Below are positions 28,015 through 38,100 of a stretch of DNA of 44,633 bases, piece after piece. How positions within the stretch are numbered: position 1 is the stretch's first letter; the number at the start of each line of letters is the position of its first letter. The DNA is taken from assembly GCA_032718475.1 (NCBI GenBank), contig JAUCBJ010003656.1:1-44633 (forward strand). Reading direction: 5' to 3'. The position numbers were made by a program, and so were the translations under genes. Origin of the DNA: Nemertoderma westbladi (taxonomy: Eukaryota > Xenacoelomorpha > Nemertodermatida > Nemertodermatidae). The notes beneath the pieces were generated by a model. It saw only the letters and a list, made by a program, of their open reading frames with translations. It made no database searches and was not told the DNA's origin.

Positions 28015-28678
28015 GAAAGAGCATAAAAAAATAACACCGGCTACAAACTTTTAGTTAAAATTAGCCACGCGTTGCTTTTCTATAAGAAAATTCCCGAAAT
28101 TATGGAATAAAATTGTCGCGAAATTAAATATTAATTTCTTATCAGGTAGGCATAATTATTTTGTTGTGTACTGTTGTACTGTATAACAAACTATGTAGGG
28201 AAGCCTACCGGGTCCCGTACCTGTCAAATATAGTAATAGCGGGTTAGCTAATAGGCCTGTTTGCCTGTGTGCTGGAATAGCTTGGTCTCGGACTGATTGC
28301 TGAGGATTTGGATTAGGAAGTTAGGCCCGTTACCGTACGTAATGTACATGACTTACGCTACAACATATCGGTACAACATAGGTACCGGTACCTACCTGCC
28401 TACTGCCACACTGGAATATAAAGAGCTGGGTCCCGGTTAGGTACCTACCCTGGCAGCTACCGGTAGGGATCTCTGTCCCGGTGGTAACCACACTTAACTT
28501 AAGCCTACTTATGTTAGAATATTAGTTGTAGGCTTAGGCTAGGCCTCATCTGAATAAAAATATATTTAATTTCGCGACAATTTTATTCAATAATTTGGGG
28601 AATTCTCTTGTAGAAAAGCAACGCGTGGAAAATTTTATCTAAAAGTTGGTACCCGGTGTTATTTTTTTGTGATCTTTC
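28015..28678. mobile_element. Foldback/MITE-like element with about 130-bp inverted arms
   Basis: The left arm (28015 to about 28149) and right arm (about 28545-28678) are inverted copies. Shared blocks include GAAAGA-CA-AAAAAAATAACACC at the tips, ACGCGTTGCTTTTCTA, AAAATTGTCGCGAAATTAAATAT and a TTATCAG-like inner end. The centre is about 400 bp of unrelated, non-coding sequence. No transposase is present. Target duplication is unclear, so the superfamily is not assigned. Confidence 0.75.
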
Positions 28679-29177
28679 TTCGAATATATGCGAAGTACAA
28701 CAGCGACACCAACTCAATGAGGTTGTTCTGCAACGGCGTTCCCGTCAGTAACAGACGCCGTTCCACGCAAATCTTTATCAGGTGTTTGTACCAACACTAA
28801 AGTTCAGTCAAATAGTATATTTAAATACATAGAAACTCTTAGAGCACCAAACTTAAGCTAGCTATTTGAAAAATGTATTTGATTTTGATTTTTGAGATAC
28901 ATGGATTTACCTTACAAATTCTAACCAGTCTACTTATATTACATCATGTAAATTATATAAATTTCCACAGCTGTTCCTAAGCCAAAACAATGAAACTCGC
29001 ATGAGATACATGGTGTACGCTTATAGTTACATGGAGTGTCAATATCACATTAGGGTTACATGGTTCTGCCGTGGCATGCTTTAACAATAATAATAACCGC
29101 AGTTACCTCAATAACCGCACATAACCGCAGTCCATCATAAATTCTAATAAAATTTGTTGAAAAAATGGCTTTAATTT
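28679..29177. other. Non-coding spacer
   Basis: AT-rich sequence between two palindromic elements, with no gene or repeat seen apart from a small AATAACCGCA repeat near 29092-29125. Confidence 0.5.
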
Positions 29178-29493
29178 ACGGAAGCCCACAACTGTCAAGG
29201 ACAAAACATTAATAAAACTTGGACGCAATTAAATAAATTTCATACAAAGCCATAGAAAGCATGCCATTTCAAAATTCATCAGGGCGTTTTGCCCTGAGGG
29301 CATTTTTACCAGAGGGCATTTTGCCCTGAGGGCATTTTGCCCTGAGGGCAATATGCCCTCAGGGCAAAATGCCCTCAGGGCAAAACGCCCTGATGAATTT
29401 TGAAATGGCATGCTTTCTATGGCTTTGTATGAAATTTATTTAATTGCGTCCAAGTTTTATTAATGTTTTGTCATTGACAGTTGTGGGCTTCCG
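29178..29493. mobile_element. Near-perfect 316-bp palindrome (foldback element)
   Basis: ACGGAAGCCCACAACTGTCA at the left is mirrored by TGACAGTTGTGGGCTTCCGT at the right. The arms then match almost base for base (one mismatch in the outer 100), through GCATGCCATTTCAAAATTCATC, to a core of alternating GCCCTGAGGGC and AAAATG blocks. The core units are themselves palindromes, and the left arm has one unit more. The DNA could extrude as a hairpin or form double-stranded RNA if transcribed. Confidence 0.9.
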
Positions 29494-29657
29494 TATTAAT
29501 TATTCTGTAGAGGCTTCCCTTAGTTTTTTTTTTACAAAATATACAGTAGAGATGGCTGTCAAAATACAGTTTGCGGCCTACTATTCAGAAATGTAAATTA
29601 TATACTTTTTTTTATTTTAACAATTTTATATATTACGGGTATAACGATGACGAGACG

Positions 29658-30932
29658 ATAGAGACATGATGCCGCGCCCGGGTAGAGACGTGACACATCA
29701 CCCCATGCCCGTGTAGAAGCGTGACCCCGCGCCCGGGTAGAGACGTGACACATCACCCCGTGCCCGTGTAGAAGCGTGACCCCGCGCCCGGGTAGAGACG
29801 TGACACATCACCCCGTGCCCATGTAGAAGCGTGACCCCGCGCCCGGGTAGAGACGTGACACATCACCCTGTGCCCGTGTAGAAGCGTGACCCCGCGCCCG
29901 TGTAGAAGCATGACCCTGCGCCCGTGTAGAGACGTGACCCTGCGCCCGTGTAGAGACGCGACACATCACCCCGTGCCCGTGTAGAAGCGTGACCCAGCGC
30001 CCGGGTAGAGACGTGACACATCACCCTGTGCCAGTGCAGAAGCGTGACCCAGTGCCCGGGTAGAGATGTGACACATCACCCCGTGCCCGTGTAGAAGCAT
30101 GACCCTGCGCCCGTGTAGAGACATGACCCGGCGCACGGGTAGAGAAATGACACATCACCCCGTGCCCGTGTAGAAGCGTGACCCCGCGCCCGTGTAGAAG
30201 CGTGACCCTGCGCCCGTGTAGAGACGTGACCCGGCGCCCGGGTAGAGACGTGACACATCAACCAGTGCCCGTGTAGAAGCGTGACCCCGCGCCCATGTAG
30301 AAGCGTGACCCTGCGCCCGTGTAGAGACGTGACCCCTCGCCCGTGTAGAAGCATGACCCTGTGCCTGTGTAGAGACGTGACCCCGCGCCTGGGTAGAGAC
30401 GTGACACATCACCCCGTGCCCGTGTAGAAGCGTGACCCCACGCCCGTGTAGAAACGTGACCCTGCACCTGTGTAGAGACGTCACCCCGCGCCCAGGTAGA
30501 GACGTGACACATCACCCTGTGCCTGTGTAGAGACGTGACCCCGCACCCGTGTAGAAGCGTGACCATGCGCCCATGTAGAGACGTGACCCCGCGCCCGGGT
30601 AGAGACGTGACACATCAGCCCATGCCCGTGTAGAAGCGTGACCCCGCGCCCAGGTAGAGACATGACACATCACCCCGTGTCTGTGTAGAAGCGTGACCCC
30701 GCGCCCGTGTAGAAGCTTGACCCTGCGCCCGTGTAGAGACATGACCCCGCGCCCGGGTAGAGACGTGACACATCACCCGGGTAGAGACGTGACACATCAA
30801 CCCGTGCCCGTCTAGAAGCGTGACCCTGCGCCCGTGTAGAAGCGTGACCCCACGCCCATGTAGAGACGTGACCCCGCGCTCGGGTAGAGACGTGACACAT
30901 CACCCCGTGTAGAAGCGTGACCCCGCGCCCGG
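29658..30932. repeat. Minisatellite of mixed 24- and 31-bp units
   Basis: A 1.3-kb GC-rich array. A 24-bp unit (GTAGAAGCGTGACCCCGCGC plus CCGG) alternates with a related 31-bp unit carrying an insert (GTAGAGACGTGACACATCAC then CCCGTGCCCGT). The 55-bp pair repeats, with extra 24-bp units in places. Minus-strand frames reading HVSTRARGHASTRA are by-products of the repeat; I do not treat them as genes. Confidence 0.92.
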
Positions 30933-31150
30933 ATTTGGAGTGTTGTAATTTAGTAACCTTTAATTTTATTTTTCACTGTTCAAGTAAATTACATTGATGT
31001 AAAAATTAGCGACGCCCCTGTCTGTAACTGGTAGGCAGGTGCCAGCAGTCTGTATGTAACTGGAAGCCAGGCGGCAGCAGTCTTTCTGTGACAGTTAATC
31101 ATAAGAATGTAATTTAAAGTGATAACTAACATACAGTGGTATCTATACTA

Positions 31151-32405
31151 CAGTCCCTATCTCATTCTGAATATTATTTCTCAAACTGGGTATCATTTCT
31201 CAAACCTTTTACTAATTATAGTCAACGGAGAATTTCAGTAGGTAAGACTGGGGTAAGAGTTGAGAAATCAGAAAGATGCAGCCAGCTCAATCTAACTCAA
31301 ACTAGAGTCTGGCGCCATGGTTTGAGTTAGGTTGACTTCCAACTGTGCCATACTCAGCATTACTGTTCTTGTACGGGATGGATAATTACTCTGATTGAGT
31401 GAGGCACCACATGGGGAAGGGGCCTCTTTCTGTTGCTTGGGCTCTTGAGTTAATGGGTTGAATTACATAAGCTGGGCAGGCCGTCTTGCGTGTGTCTCAT
31501 AAAAGACATGTCAATCACGCAGTTCCTTTGTGGGCTGTACTAAATGTATGTTGTTAACTAAACCACACTGGCTCGGTCTGTTTGTAGAGAAAGTTTTAAT
31601 TCTGGGAATATTGTTGTGGGAAATTGGTGCTCTGTTTTCTGTCTTGTTTAATGTCAATTGGTGCCTTACAAGGCATATCAGTTTAAAAATCTAATGGTTA
31701 AATGAGAATTATTAGTGCATATGGGACCTCGCAACACCAACCCCCCCCCCCCCCCCTCCCATAAATATGGCCCTGTCTATAATTACAGAGGTTTCCTCTG
31801 ACCCCTTTGCCCGGTATACCCACACCCGGAGGTATTGCGAATAATTGTTTTGACGATGTAATAGAGAATTAAACATTAGTAAAACATTAAAGTTAAACAT
31901 TAGAAACATTAGCGAAACATACGCGACATTAAATTAAATTTATAAAATTGGTTGGTTATATTATATGGTTATATTTTAATGTAAAATAACGTTAATATGT
32001 TATGAGTCATACATACTTAATAAATGTAATAAAAAATTAATAAATCTTCAGTTTAATAATTTAGCATATATCTTTTTTTTTATTCTGAAATTCAAAAATA
32101 AATTGAGCCACTGAGTCTGCAACTTAATTCTCACTGTCTACTGGAGTTAATTACACACAAACAAATCAAGTTTAGGGAATGTTATAACAGCAGGAGACCA
32201 TCAAACCCGTTGGCAGAGTATAACAGAAGCGAGTGGGCCATTAAACACAGACAGCTTGTTGTATGAATGCTACACAGCGCACAGTGGGTGGTTATGCGAG
32301 TTTGAGTTGGGTTTGAGTAAACCAGACAGGTTTGAGTTAGTAAGTGTGAGGTAAGAGAAAAGGTACCCAGTTTGAGAAACGGTATCTAGAATGAGATAGG
32401 GACTG
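31151..32405. mobile_element. TA-flanked non-autonomous element (Tc1/mariner-like), 1,255 bp
   Basis: The termini are inverted: CAGTCCCTATCTCATTCT at the left and its complement at the right, with further inner matches (TTTCTCAAACTGGGTA). It is flanked by TA on both sides. Copy B holds the uninterrupted site (ATACTAAGGTTAG), so TA was duplicated on insertion, as for Tc1/mariner elements. There is no transposase frame; the longest frames are about 65 codons. Inside are a CTAACTCAAAC/GTTTGAGTTAG hairpin (31292-31330) and a 16-C run. Confidence 0.9.
31741..31756 (+). repeat. Poly-C run (16)
   Basis: A homopolymer inside the TA-flanked element, of the same kind as the other G/C runs of the window. 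Confidence 0.9.
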
Positions 32406-32683
32406 TAAGGTTAGTTACTAATAATAGTTCTATATAGGTCTTAATACTTGCCGCCTTTGATTGCCTTTATGATACTTTATTGATTGCATAAGCTCTCTGC
32501 TCTCAGCTCTTTTCCTTTCGCCTGTAAATCCAACAGGCGTCTGCGACAAAGAAGGGAAGTTTTACCTTATAAAGTGTGGGTTGGATGTTTCCTTAAACCC
32601 CGGTTTATACACTCAAAAAAATTTATTGTTCTCCAAACTGCCAAAAACATTATCAGTACGACAACATAATCTATTTAAAAAAT

Positions 32684-32940
32684 AGAAGAATATATGAGAA
32701 TATATAAAGAATATATGAGAATATATAAAGAATATATGAGAATATATAGAATATATGAGAATATATAAAGAATATATGAGAATATATAAAGAATATATGA
32801 GAATATATAAAGAATATATGAGAATATATAAAGAATATATGAGAATATAAAGAATATATGAGAATATATGAGAATATAAAAATATATGAGAATATAAAGA
32901 ATATATGAGAATATATAAAGAATATATGAGAATATATAGA
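32684..32940. repeat. 21-bp AT-rich satellite, copy A
   Basis: Tandem units of AGAATATATGAGAATATATAA with 18-20 bp variants. It is the shorter of two arrays in the window and sits at the same place within the direct repeat as the 37091-37810 array. Confidence 0.92.
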
Positions 32941-33138
32941 ATACAGGAATTAACTATTATTTAATATTATAATGTTAGAGGACCTGTTGTTTCCTTGTCC
33001 TGTTGTTTCAACGTACTACCTTTGTATTCTAGAATACACTATTTTATGAATTGTGTTAAAGTCAAGCAATGGAAAAAACGTGGCAAAAACGCGGTGAAAA
33101 CGTGGCAAAAAAGCGGCCAAAAATAAGGCAACCAAAAT

Positions 33139-33153
33139 GGGGGGGGGGGGGGG
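33139..33153 (+). repeat. Poly-G run (15)
   Basis: Starts at the point where copy A of the direct repeat stops matching copy B. The run may mark the breakpoint or a later expansion. Confidence 0.85.
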
Positions 33154-33234
33154 ATCCAGGAATTTAATTTCTATGGTGCGCACAATTTGTGAAGTTTATA
33201 CTTTTGGTCTGTGGGCGCTGCCCCAGCGGTTTCC

Positions 33235-33255
33235 GGGGGGGGGGGGGGGGGGGGG
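33235..33255 (+). repeat. Poly-G run (21)
   Basis: Second G run within 120 bases, followed by G-rich sequence up to about 33300. It could form G-quadruplex structure. Confidence 0.85.
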
Positions 33256-33693
33256 CAGAACCCCTGTTGCCCTGGTGGGGGTAAAGGGGACGGACTCCCA
33301 CCCCGGATTTTTATTTAGATTTTAATATAAAAATATTCATGCAAAAATAATAAAATGCATTTTCTTTTCTATTGATTATTGATGATTTTCGATAACTAAA
33401 TGTACATTTTTTAAAAACTCTAAAATATTTTTTTACTCATTGAACATTTAAAGGATTGGCAGTTATTAATTAGGAGATGAAATACTGATAATCTTTAACA
33501 ATCTTTCAATTTACAATTGACAATCTTTAAATCTATCATAGGCCTACTGTATATCTGTATAATATTAAATAATAATTTTTTTTTTACTCAAAAGCCTCCG
33601 TATATTATGATATAAACAAACAATAATTCAAATATAAAAACGCACATAAACAAGTACAAAAATAACCCACCACCAGCTGATTCAAACTGTTAC
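33256..33693. other. AT-rich non-coding sequence
   Basis: No gene, terminal repeat or array seen between the second G run and the hAT-like element. Confidence 0.5.
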
Positions 33694-33701
33694 CTAGCAA
33701 C

Positions 33702-35013
33702 TAGTGTTGAGAACTGTAACTGTAATTATACTGTAACTGCAACTGTAACTGAATGGTTTTGATGATTTTTTTGATACTGTAACTATAACTGTAACTGTAA
33801 TTGCGAACTTTGAAAACTGTAACTGTAACTGAAACTAATTACGTATTTTGAATACTGTAACTGAAACTGAAACTGAAATTAACAAAATCCGATTCAGTTC
33901 TCAATCACACAATTAACATGAATGAGCATTTAAAACAGTATTGGAATAGTATAGAGTATAGTTTAATAAATGAATAACAGTGGTTACCATAGGTATCATT
34001 TTTAAAACATTGTTATAAAAAAAACAATCTCGTTTTTTCCACTTCTGAACAAAACCATAATATTACACAATATAAAATCAAAGACCCATTGTCCACTTAG
34101 CTCAAATGTGATTTATTTGGCGAGTCAAGTTAGTGAACGAAGATCTACAGTAGCATAGTCTATGTTTATCTGTCTCAACTATTAGACTATTATCAGACCT
34201 TATCACCACTTTTGCTTCATATTAAATGTAAATGTTTTAGATAAACAAAGAAAAGTTAGGCCTAATGGTAGCGGGATATTAACGGATATATATTTTACAT
34301 TATTAATTATTAATGTTTTTACCGGTACTATTAATATCACAATCACACTAGAGGCCTACTGGAAATTAAATTTTGATCAAGTTTACCATTATAAATTACA
34401 AAGTTAAACTTAAAAGTGAAAGGAGCAGCTTATCGAGGTGGGTCTAACCAAAATATTAAATATATGATTACTAAAACAAATTACGAATTAAGGAAAATGA
34501 GCAGGATTCAGAAGCATGGCTTTTATAACCAAAACAATAAATGATAACAGTACTGTACTGTACAAGCACTGAAACAAGATGTACAGTAAAGTGTGGGTGC
34601 CTTTAGTGTGATCTTGTGACGTGCCACTTTCATTACATACTATCAGTATATTAGTTACAAAATATTACCATAGCGTGGGTCCAACTTTCCTTCAACAACT
34701 ACCTATTAGCTCTAGAAAGAGGACGTTTCGTAATGAACATTATTATTAGCGTATATAACAGTAATATATTAAAGTGCCTCATTTTTAGTTTCAGATGACT
34801 GCTTACTACGTGAGATCATATATATTGAATATATAACTGAAACTGTAACTGAAACTGAAATGCTCAATTTTGTAATACTGAAACTGTAACTGTAACTGAA
34901 ATGTTACACTTTGTAATACTGAAACTGTAACTGAAACTGAAATGCAAAACTTTGAATACTGAAACTGTAACTGTAACTGAAATTAGTCAAGATTGATTCA
35001 GTTCTCAACACTA
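33702..35013. mobile_element. Non-autonomous hAT-like element, 1,312 bp
   Basis: The ends are TAGTGTTGAGAACTG and its inverted complement CAGTTCTCAACACTA. Flanking them is a perfect 8-bp duplication, CTAGCAAC, at 33694-33701 and 35014-35021. Eight-base duplications and TAG-type ends are characteristic of hAT transposons. Both ends carry arrays of ACTGTA and ACTGAA hexamers, a usual site for transposase binding, but here in the same orientation at both ends. The interior is AT-rich without a transposase frame. Confidence 0.92.
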
Positions 35014-35094
35014 CTAGCAACAATACAAATTGGTTCAGTTCACCAGTCTGCCACTACTGCCGGTACCCAACAAAACCTGCCAGACCTCTAGCAT

Positions 35095-35480
35095 CTAAGA
35101 TCCAAGCCGTCCGGGGTCCGAGTCCGCGTTCGCCCCCACAATGGACGCGTCCACCACCGCTGCCCGCTCCGGTCTTCTAACGGCCGACCGGAACCCACGG
35201 AGGCACATCAGGGACGACCGGAGTAAGGCGAAGTTGATGCGTCGCCGCACCCACGCTACCGACTCCGGGTAGGGAACCTGTCGTTTCTCCGACACCGCCA
35301 GCCGCTTTAACAAACTGCTTCGCAACCGGCGCCATGCCCCCGAACGCGGAAAATATGAGGGGGGTGAAGGTTGAGTGCTCAACCTCACGGATCTTCCTCG
35401 CCTCGTGCAGTCGTGATGGAGGTGGGCGGCGTCCAGCGACATCGCTGCGTTGGTGTCCGCCAGCGGGTTGAACACCGGCA
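35095..35480 (-). pseudogene. Retroelement C-terminal fragment, frameshifted
   Basis: A GC-rich island in AT-rich surroundings. On the minus strand one frame gives VPVFNPLADTNAAMSLDAAH, a second gives REVEHSTFTPLIFSAFGGM, and the first resumes as KRLAVSEK then RRRINFALLRSSLMCLRG. Together these match a conserved C-terminal block that I associate with retroelement polyproteins in invertebrates and fish (FNP-LA, FTPLVFS-GGM, LSFALLRSA-LCLRG). Two shifts make it inactive. It ends abruptly where copy B of the direct repeat begins. Which retroelement family it belongs to is not certain. Confidence 0.55.
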
Positions 35481-36267
35481 CCTTTAATTTTATTATTATT
35501 TTTTCACTGTTCAAGTAAATTACATTGATGTAAAAATTGGCGACGCCCCTGTCTGTAACTGGTAGGCCGGTGCCAGCAGTCTGTATGTAACTGGGAGCCA
35601 GGCGGCAGCGGTCTTTCTTTGACAGTTAATCATAAGAATGTAATTTAAAGTGATAACTAACACACAATGGTATCTATACTAAGGTTAGTTACTAATAATT
35701 GTTCTATAAAGGTCTTAATACTTGCCGCCTTTGATTGCCTTTATGAGACTTTATTGATTGCATAAGCTCGCTGCTCTCAGCTCTTTTCCTTTCGCCTGTA
35801 AATCCAACAGGCGTCTGCGACAAAGAAGGGAAGTTTTACCTTATAAAGTGTGGGTTGGATGTTTCCTTAAAGCCCGGTTTATACACTCAAAAAAATTTAT
35901 TGTTCTCCAAACTGCCAAAAACATTATCAGCACGACAACATAATCTACAGTTGTGTTCTCAATTAAAGTCCATTCTTCAATCTGTTCAATCTGTTCAATT
36001 TCCTCAATCTGCAAAACTCTTTCATGGCACCGCAAGTTTCTAGCCTACTGAGTGATTGACAGACGGTCGTGGTTGGCTCCCCAAAGTAAAGCTGTTTGTT
36101 GATTTGAATGAGTAGATTAATGCAGGGATCAGATAAATTATGGGGCACTTGCAAGCCAATAAAGTAAATGTATTTTAGTAAGCATTATTTACAGTATATT
36201 ACAAATTAAATGTTTACTAACTGATTAAATTTAACATGGTATAGCAAATAAAGAGATCATACCATAA

Positions 36268-36715
36268 ATTGGGTGTGGCTGGTATAGGTGGTTCGGGTGT
36301 GGCTGGTCTATGTGGTTCGGGTGTGGCTGGTCTAGGTGGTTCGGGTGTGGCTGGTCTAGGTGGTTAGGGTGTGGCTGGTCCAGGTGTTTCGGGTGTGGCT
36401 GGTATAGGGGGTTCGGGTGTAGCTGGTCTAGGTGGTTCGGGTGTGGATGGCCTAGGTGGTTCGGGTGTGGCTGGTCCAGGTGGTTCGGGTGTGGCTGGTC
36501 CAGGTGGTTCAGGTGTGGCTGGTCCAGGTGGTTCGGGTGTGGCTGGTATAGGGGGTTCGGGTGTGGCTGGTCTAGGTGGTTCGGGTGTGGCTGGGTTAGG
36601 AAGTTCTGGTTTGGGTGTGGCTGGTCTAGGTTGTTTGGGTGTGGCTGGGTTAGGAAGTTCTGGTTTGGGTGTGGGTGGTCTAGGTGGTTCGGGTGTGGCT
36701 GGGTTAGAAGGTATG
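36268..36715 (+). repeat. 24-bp minisatellite coding for a Gly-rich octapeptide
   Basis: About 18 units of GGTTCGGGTGTGGCTGGTCTAGGT and variants. In one plus frame it reads GGSGVAGL repeats; the period of 24 keeps the phase. Other frames are also open (GCGWSRWF plus, PATPEPPG minus), as expected for such a repeat. Confidence 0.9.
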
Positions 36716-37114
36716 GTTGCCGGTATCACAACATTGGGAAATTCTGGCCCTGCTCCTTGGTACGGACAACAACAGTTGATCAATTTACTTACACAGTTTG
36801 TTTTGAGTTTGCAATCAACTAATTTAATATTAATGGAGAATAGCGCTATGTCATTGCGTCTTACTGATGCTATTGAACGTTTAATGTCACAAGGGAATGA
36901 TGTTCTACCCGCGGCTGAAAAAACACTATCATCCACACGGTCAAATAAATCCGAACAATTGGAAACCATTCCATTGCGAAAGTATGGCATCTCCTTGGAA
37001 ACTCTGCGAAACCTTAGTCAGAATCCAGACGCAGAATCAAGAGGAAAATTTCTCTTACGGGTTTTGGAAAAAATTTTGGCTTTAAAAAATAGAAGAATAT
37101 ATGAGAATATATAA
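36371..37114 (+). CDS. Unknown protein: Gly-rich repeats plus non-repetitive C-terminal region
   Basis: A 247-residue frame. Residues 1-115 are GGSGVAGL repeats. From about residue 120 the sequence becomes ordinary protein: APWYGQQQLINLLTQFVLSL, then LRLTDAIERLMSQGNDVLP and ISLETLRNLSQNPDAESRGK followed by FLLRVLEKILALK. This looks like two or three amphipathic helices; the end loosely recalls a BEN-type fold, but I cannot confirm it. The frame runs into the 21-bp satellite and stops there, so the C-terminus is probably not natural. Upstream, a TAG at about 36364 interrupts the same repeat phase and comes from TCG. It is absent from copy A. It could be an exon of a lost gene or part of an unknown element. 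Confidence 0.45.
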   Translation: MAGPGVSGVAGIGGSGVAGLGGSGVDGLGGSGVAGPGGSGVAGPGGSGVAGPGGSGVAGIGGSGVAGLGGSGVAGLGSSGLGVAGLGCLGVAGLGSSGLGVGGLGGSGVAGLEGMVAGITTLGNSGPAPWYGQQQLINLLTQFVLSLQSTNLILMENSAMSLRLTDAIERLMSQGNDVLPAAEKTLSSTRSNKSEQLETIPLRKYGISLETLRNLSQNPDAESRGKFLLRVLEKILALKNRRIYENI

Positions 37115-37810
37115 AGAATATATGAGAATATATAAAGAATATAAAGGAATATAAAGAATATATGAGAATATATATAGAATATATGAGAATATATAAAGAA
37201 TATATGAGAATATAAAGAATATATGAGAATATAAAGAATATATGAGAATATATAAAGAATATATGAGAATATATAAAGAATATAAAGGAATATAAAGAAT
37301 GTATGAGAATATATAAAGAATATATGAGAATATATAAAGAATATATGAGAATATAAAGAATATAAAGAATATATGAGAATATATAAAGAATATATGAGAA
37401 TATATAGAATATATGATAATATATAAAGAATATATGAGAATATAAAGAATATATGAGAATATAAAGAATATATGAGAATATATAAAGAATATATGAGAAT
37501 ATATAAAGAATATAAAGGAATATAAAGAATATATGAGAATATATAAAGAATATATGAGAATATAAAGAATATATGAGAATATATAGAATATATGAGAATA
37601 TATATAGAATATATGAGAACATATAAAGAATATATGAGAATATATAAAGAACATATGAGAATATAAAGAATATATGAGAATATAAAGAATATATGAGAAT
37701 ATATAAAGAATATATGAGAATATATAAAGAATATATGAGAATATATAAAGAATATATGAGAATATATAAAGAATATATGAGAATATAAAGAATATGTGAG
37801 AATATATAGA
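37091..37810. repeat. 21-bp AT-rich satellite, copy B
   Basis: About 35 units of AGAATATATGAGAATATATAA and shorter variants. Occasional AAAGGAATATAAAG units recur at about 240-bp spacing (37140, 37270, 37510), a sign of higher-order duplication. Minus frames reading ILIYSLY repeats are by-products. Confidence 0.92.
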
Positions 37811-38100
37811 ATACAGGAATTAACAATTATTTAAAATTATAATGTTAGACCTGTTGTTTCCTTGTCCTGTTGTTTCAACGTACTACATATGTACCGGTAT
37901 TCTAGAATACACTATTTTATGAATTGTGTTAAAGTCAAGCAATGGAAAAAACGTGGCAAAAACGCGGGGAAAACGTGGCAAAAAAAGCGGCCAAAAATAC
38001 GGCAACCAAAATGGTCCTTAACGAAATATGAAATGTCAGAGAACAACTGTTATTCCCAACCTAAACCAATTCAAACCATTATGGAATTCTGAATTAATTA

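Larger units (their letters stand above)
30956..33140. repeat. Direct repeat, copy A (interrupted)
   Basis: Matches copy B at 35480-38014 from ACCTTTAATTTTA to GGCAACCAAAATGG. Compared with B it carries a 1,255-bp insertion (31151-32405), lacks about 1.1 kb that B has after ATAATCTA (near 32673), and has a shorter 21-bp satellite. Shared features include the block GTAACTGG-AGGC-GG-GCCAGCAG, a CGCCTGT/ACAGGCG hairpin and a TTATAAAG box. Copy B is the fuller version. Confidence 0.9.
35480..38014. repeat. Direct repeat, copy B (fuller)
   Basis: Same orientation as copy A. It preserves the empty site of the TA-flanked element near 35682 and has an extra 1.1 kb (35949-37080) containing the Gly-rich repeat frame. 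It then continues through the 21-bp satellite to the shared right part (TAGAATACACTATTTTATGA, then AAAACGTGGCAAAAACGCGG). It may be a segmental duplication or a large unclassified element; no terminal repeats are visible. Confidence 0.88.

Noticed and set aside
29658-30932. Open minus frames reading HVSTRARGHASTRA repeats as genes
   Set aside because: They follow the tandem repeat, drift between phases and have no non-repetitive flanking protein.
37014-37826. 270- and 190-residue minus frames reading ILIYSLY repeats as membrane proteins
   Set aside because: They are translations of the 21-bp AT satellite, whose period is a multiple of three.
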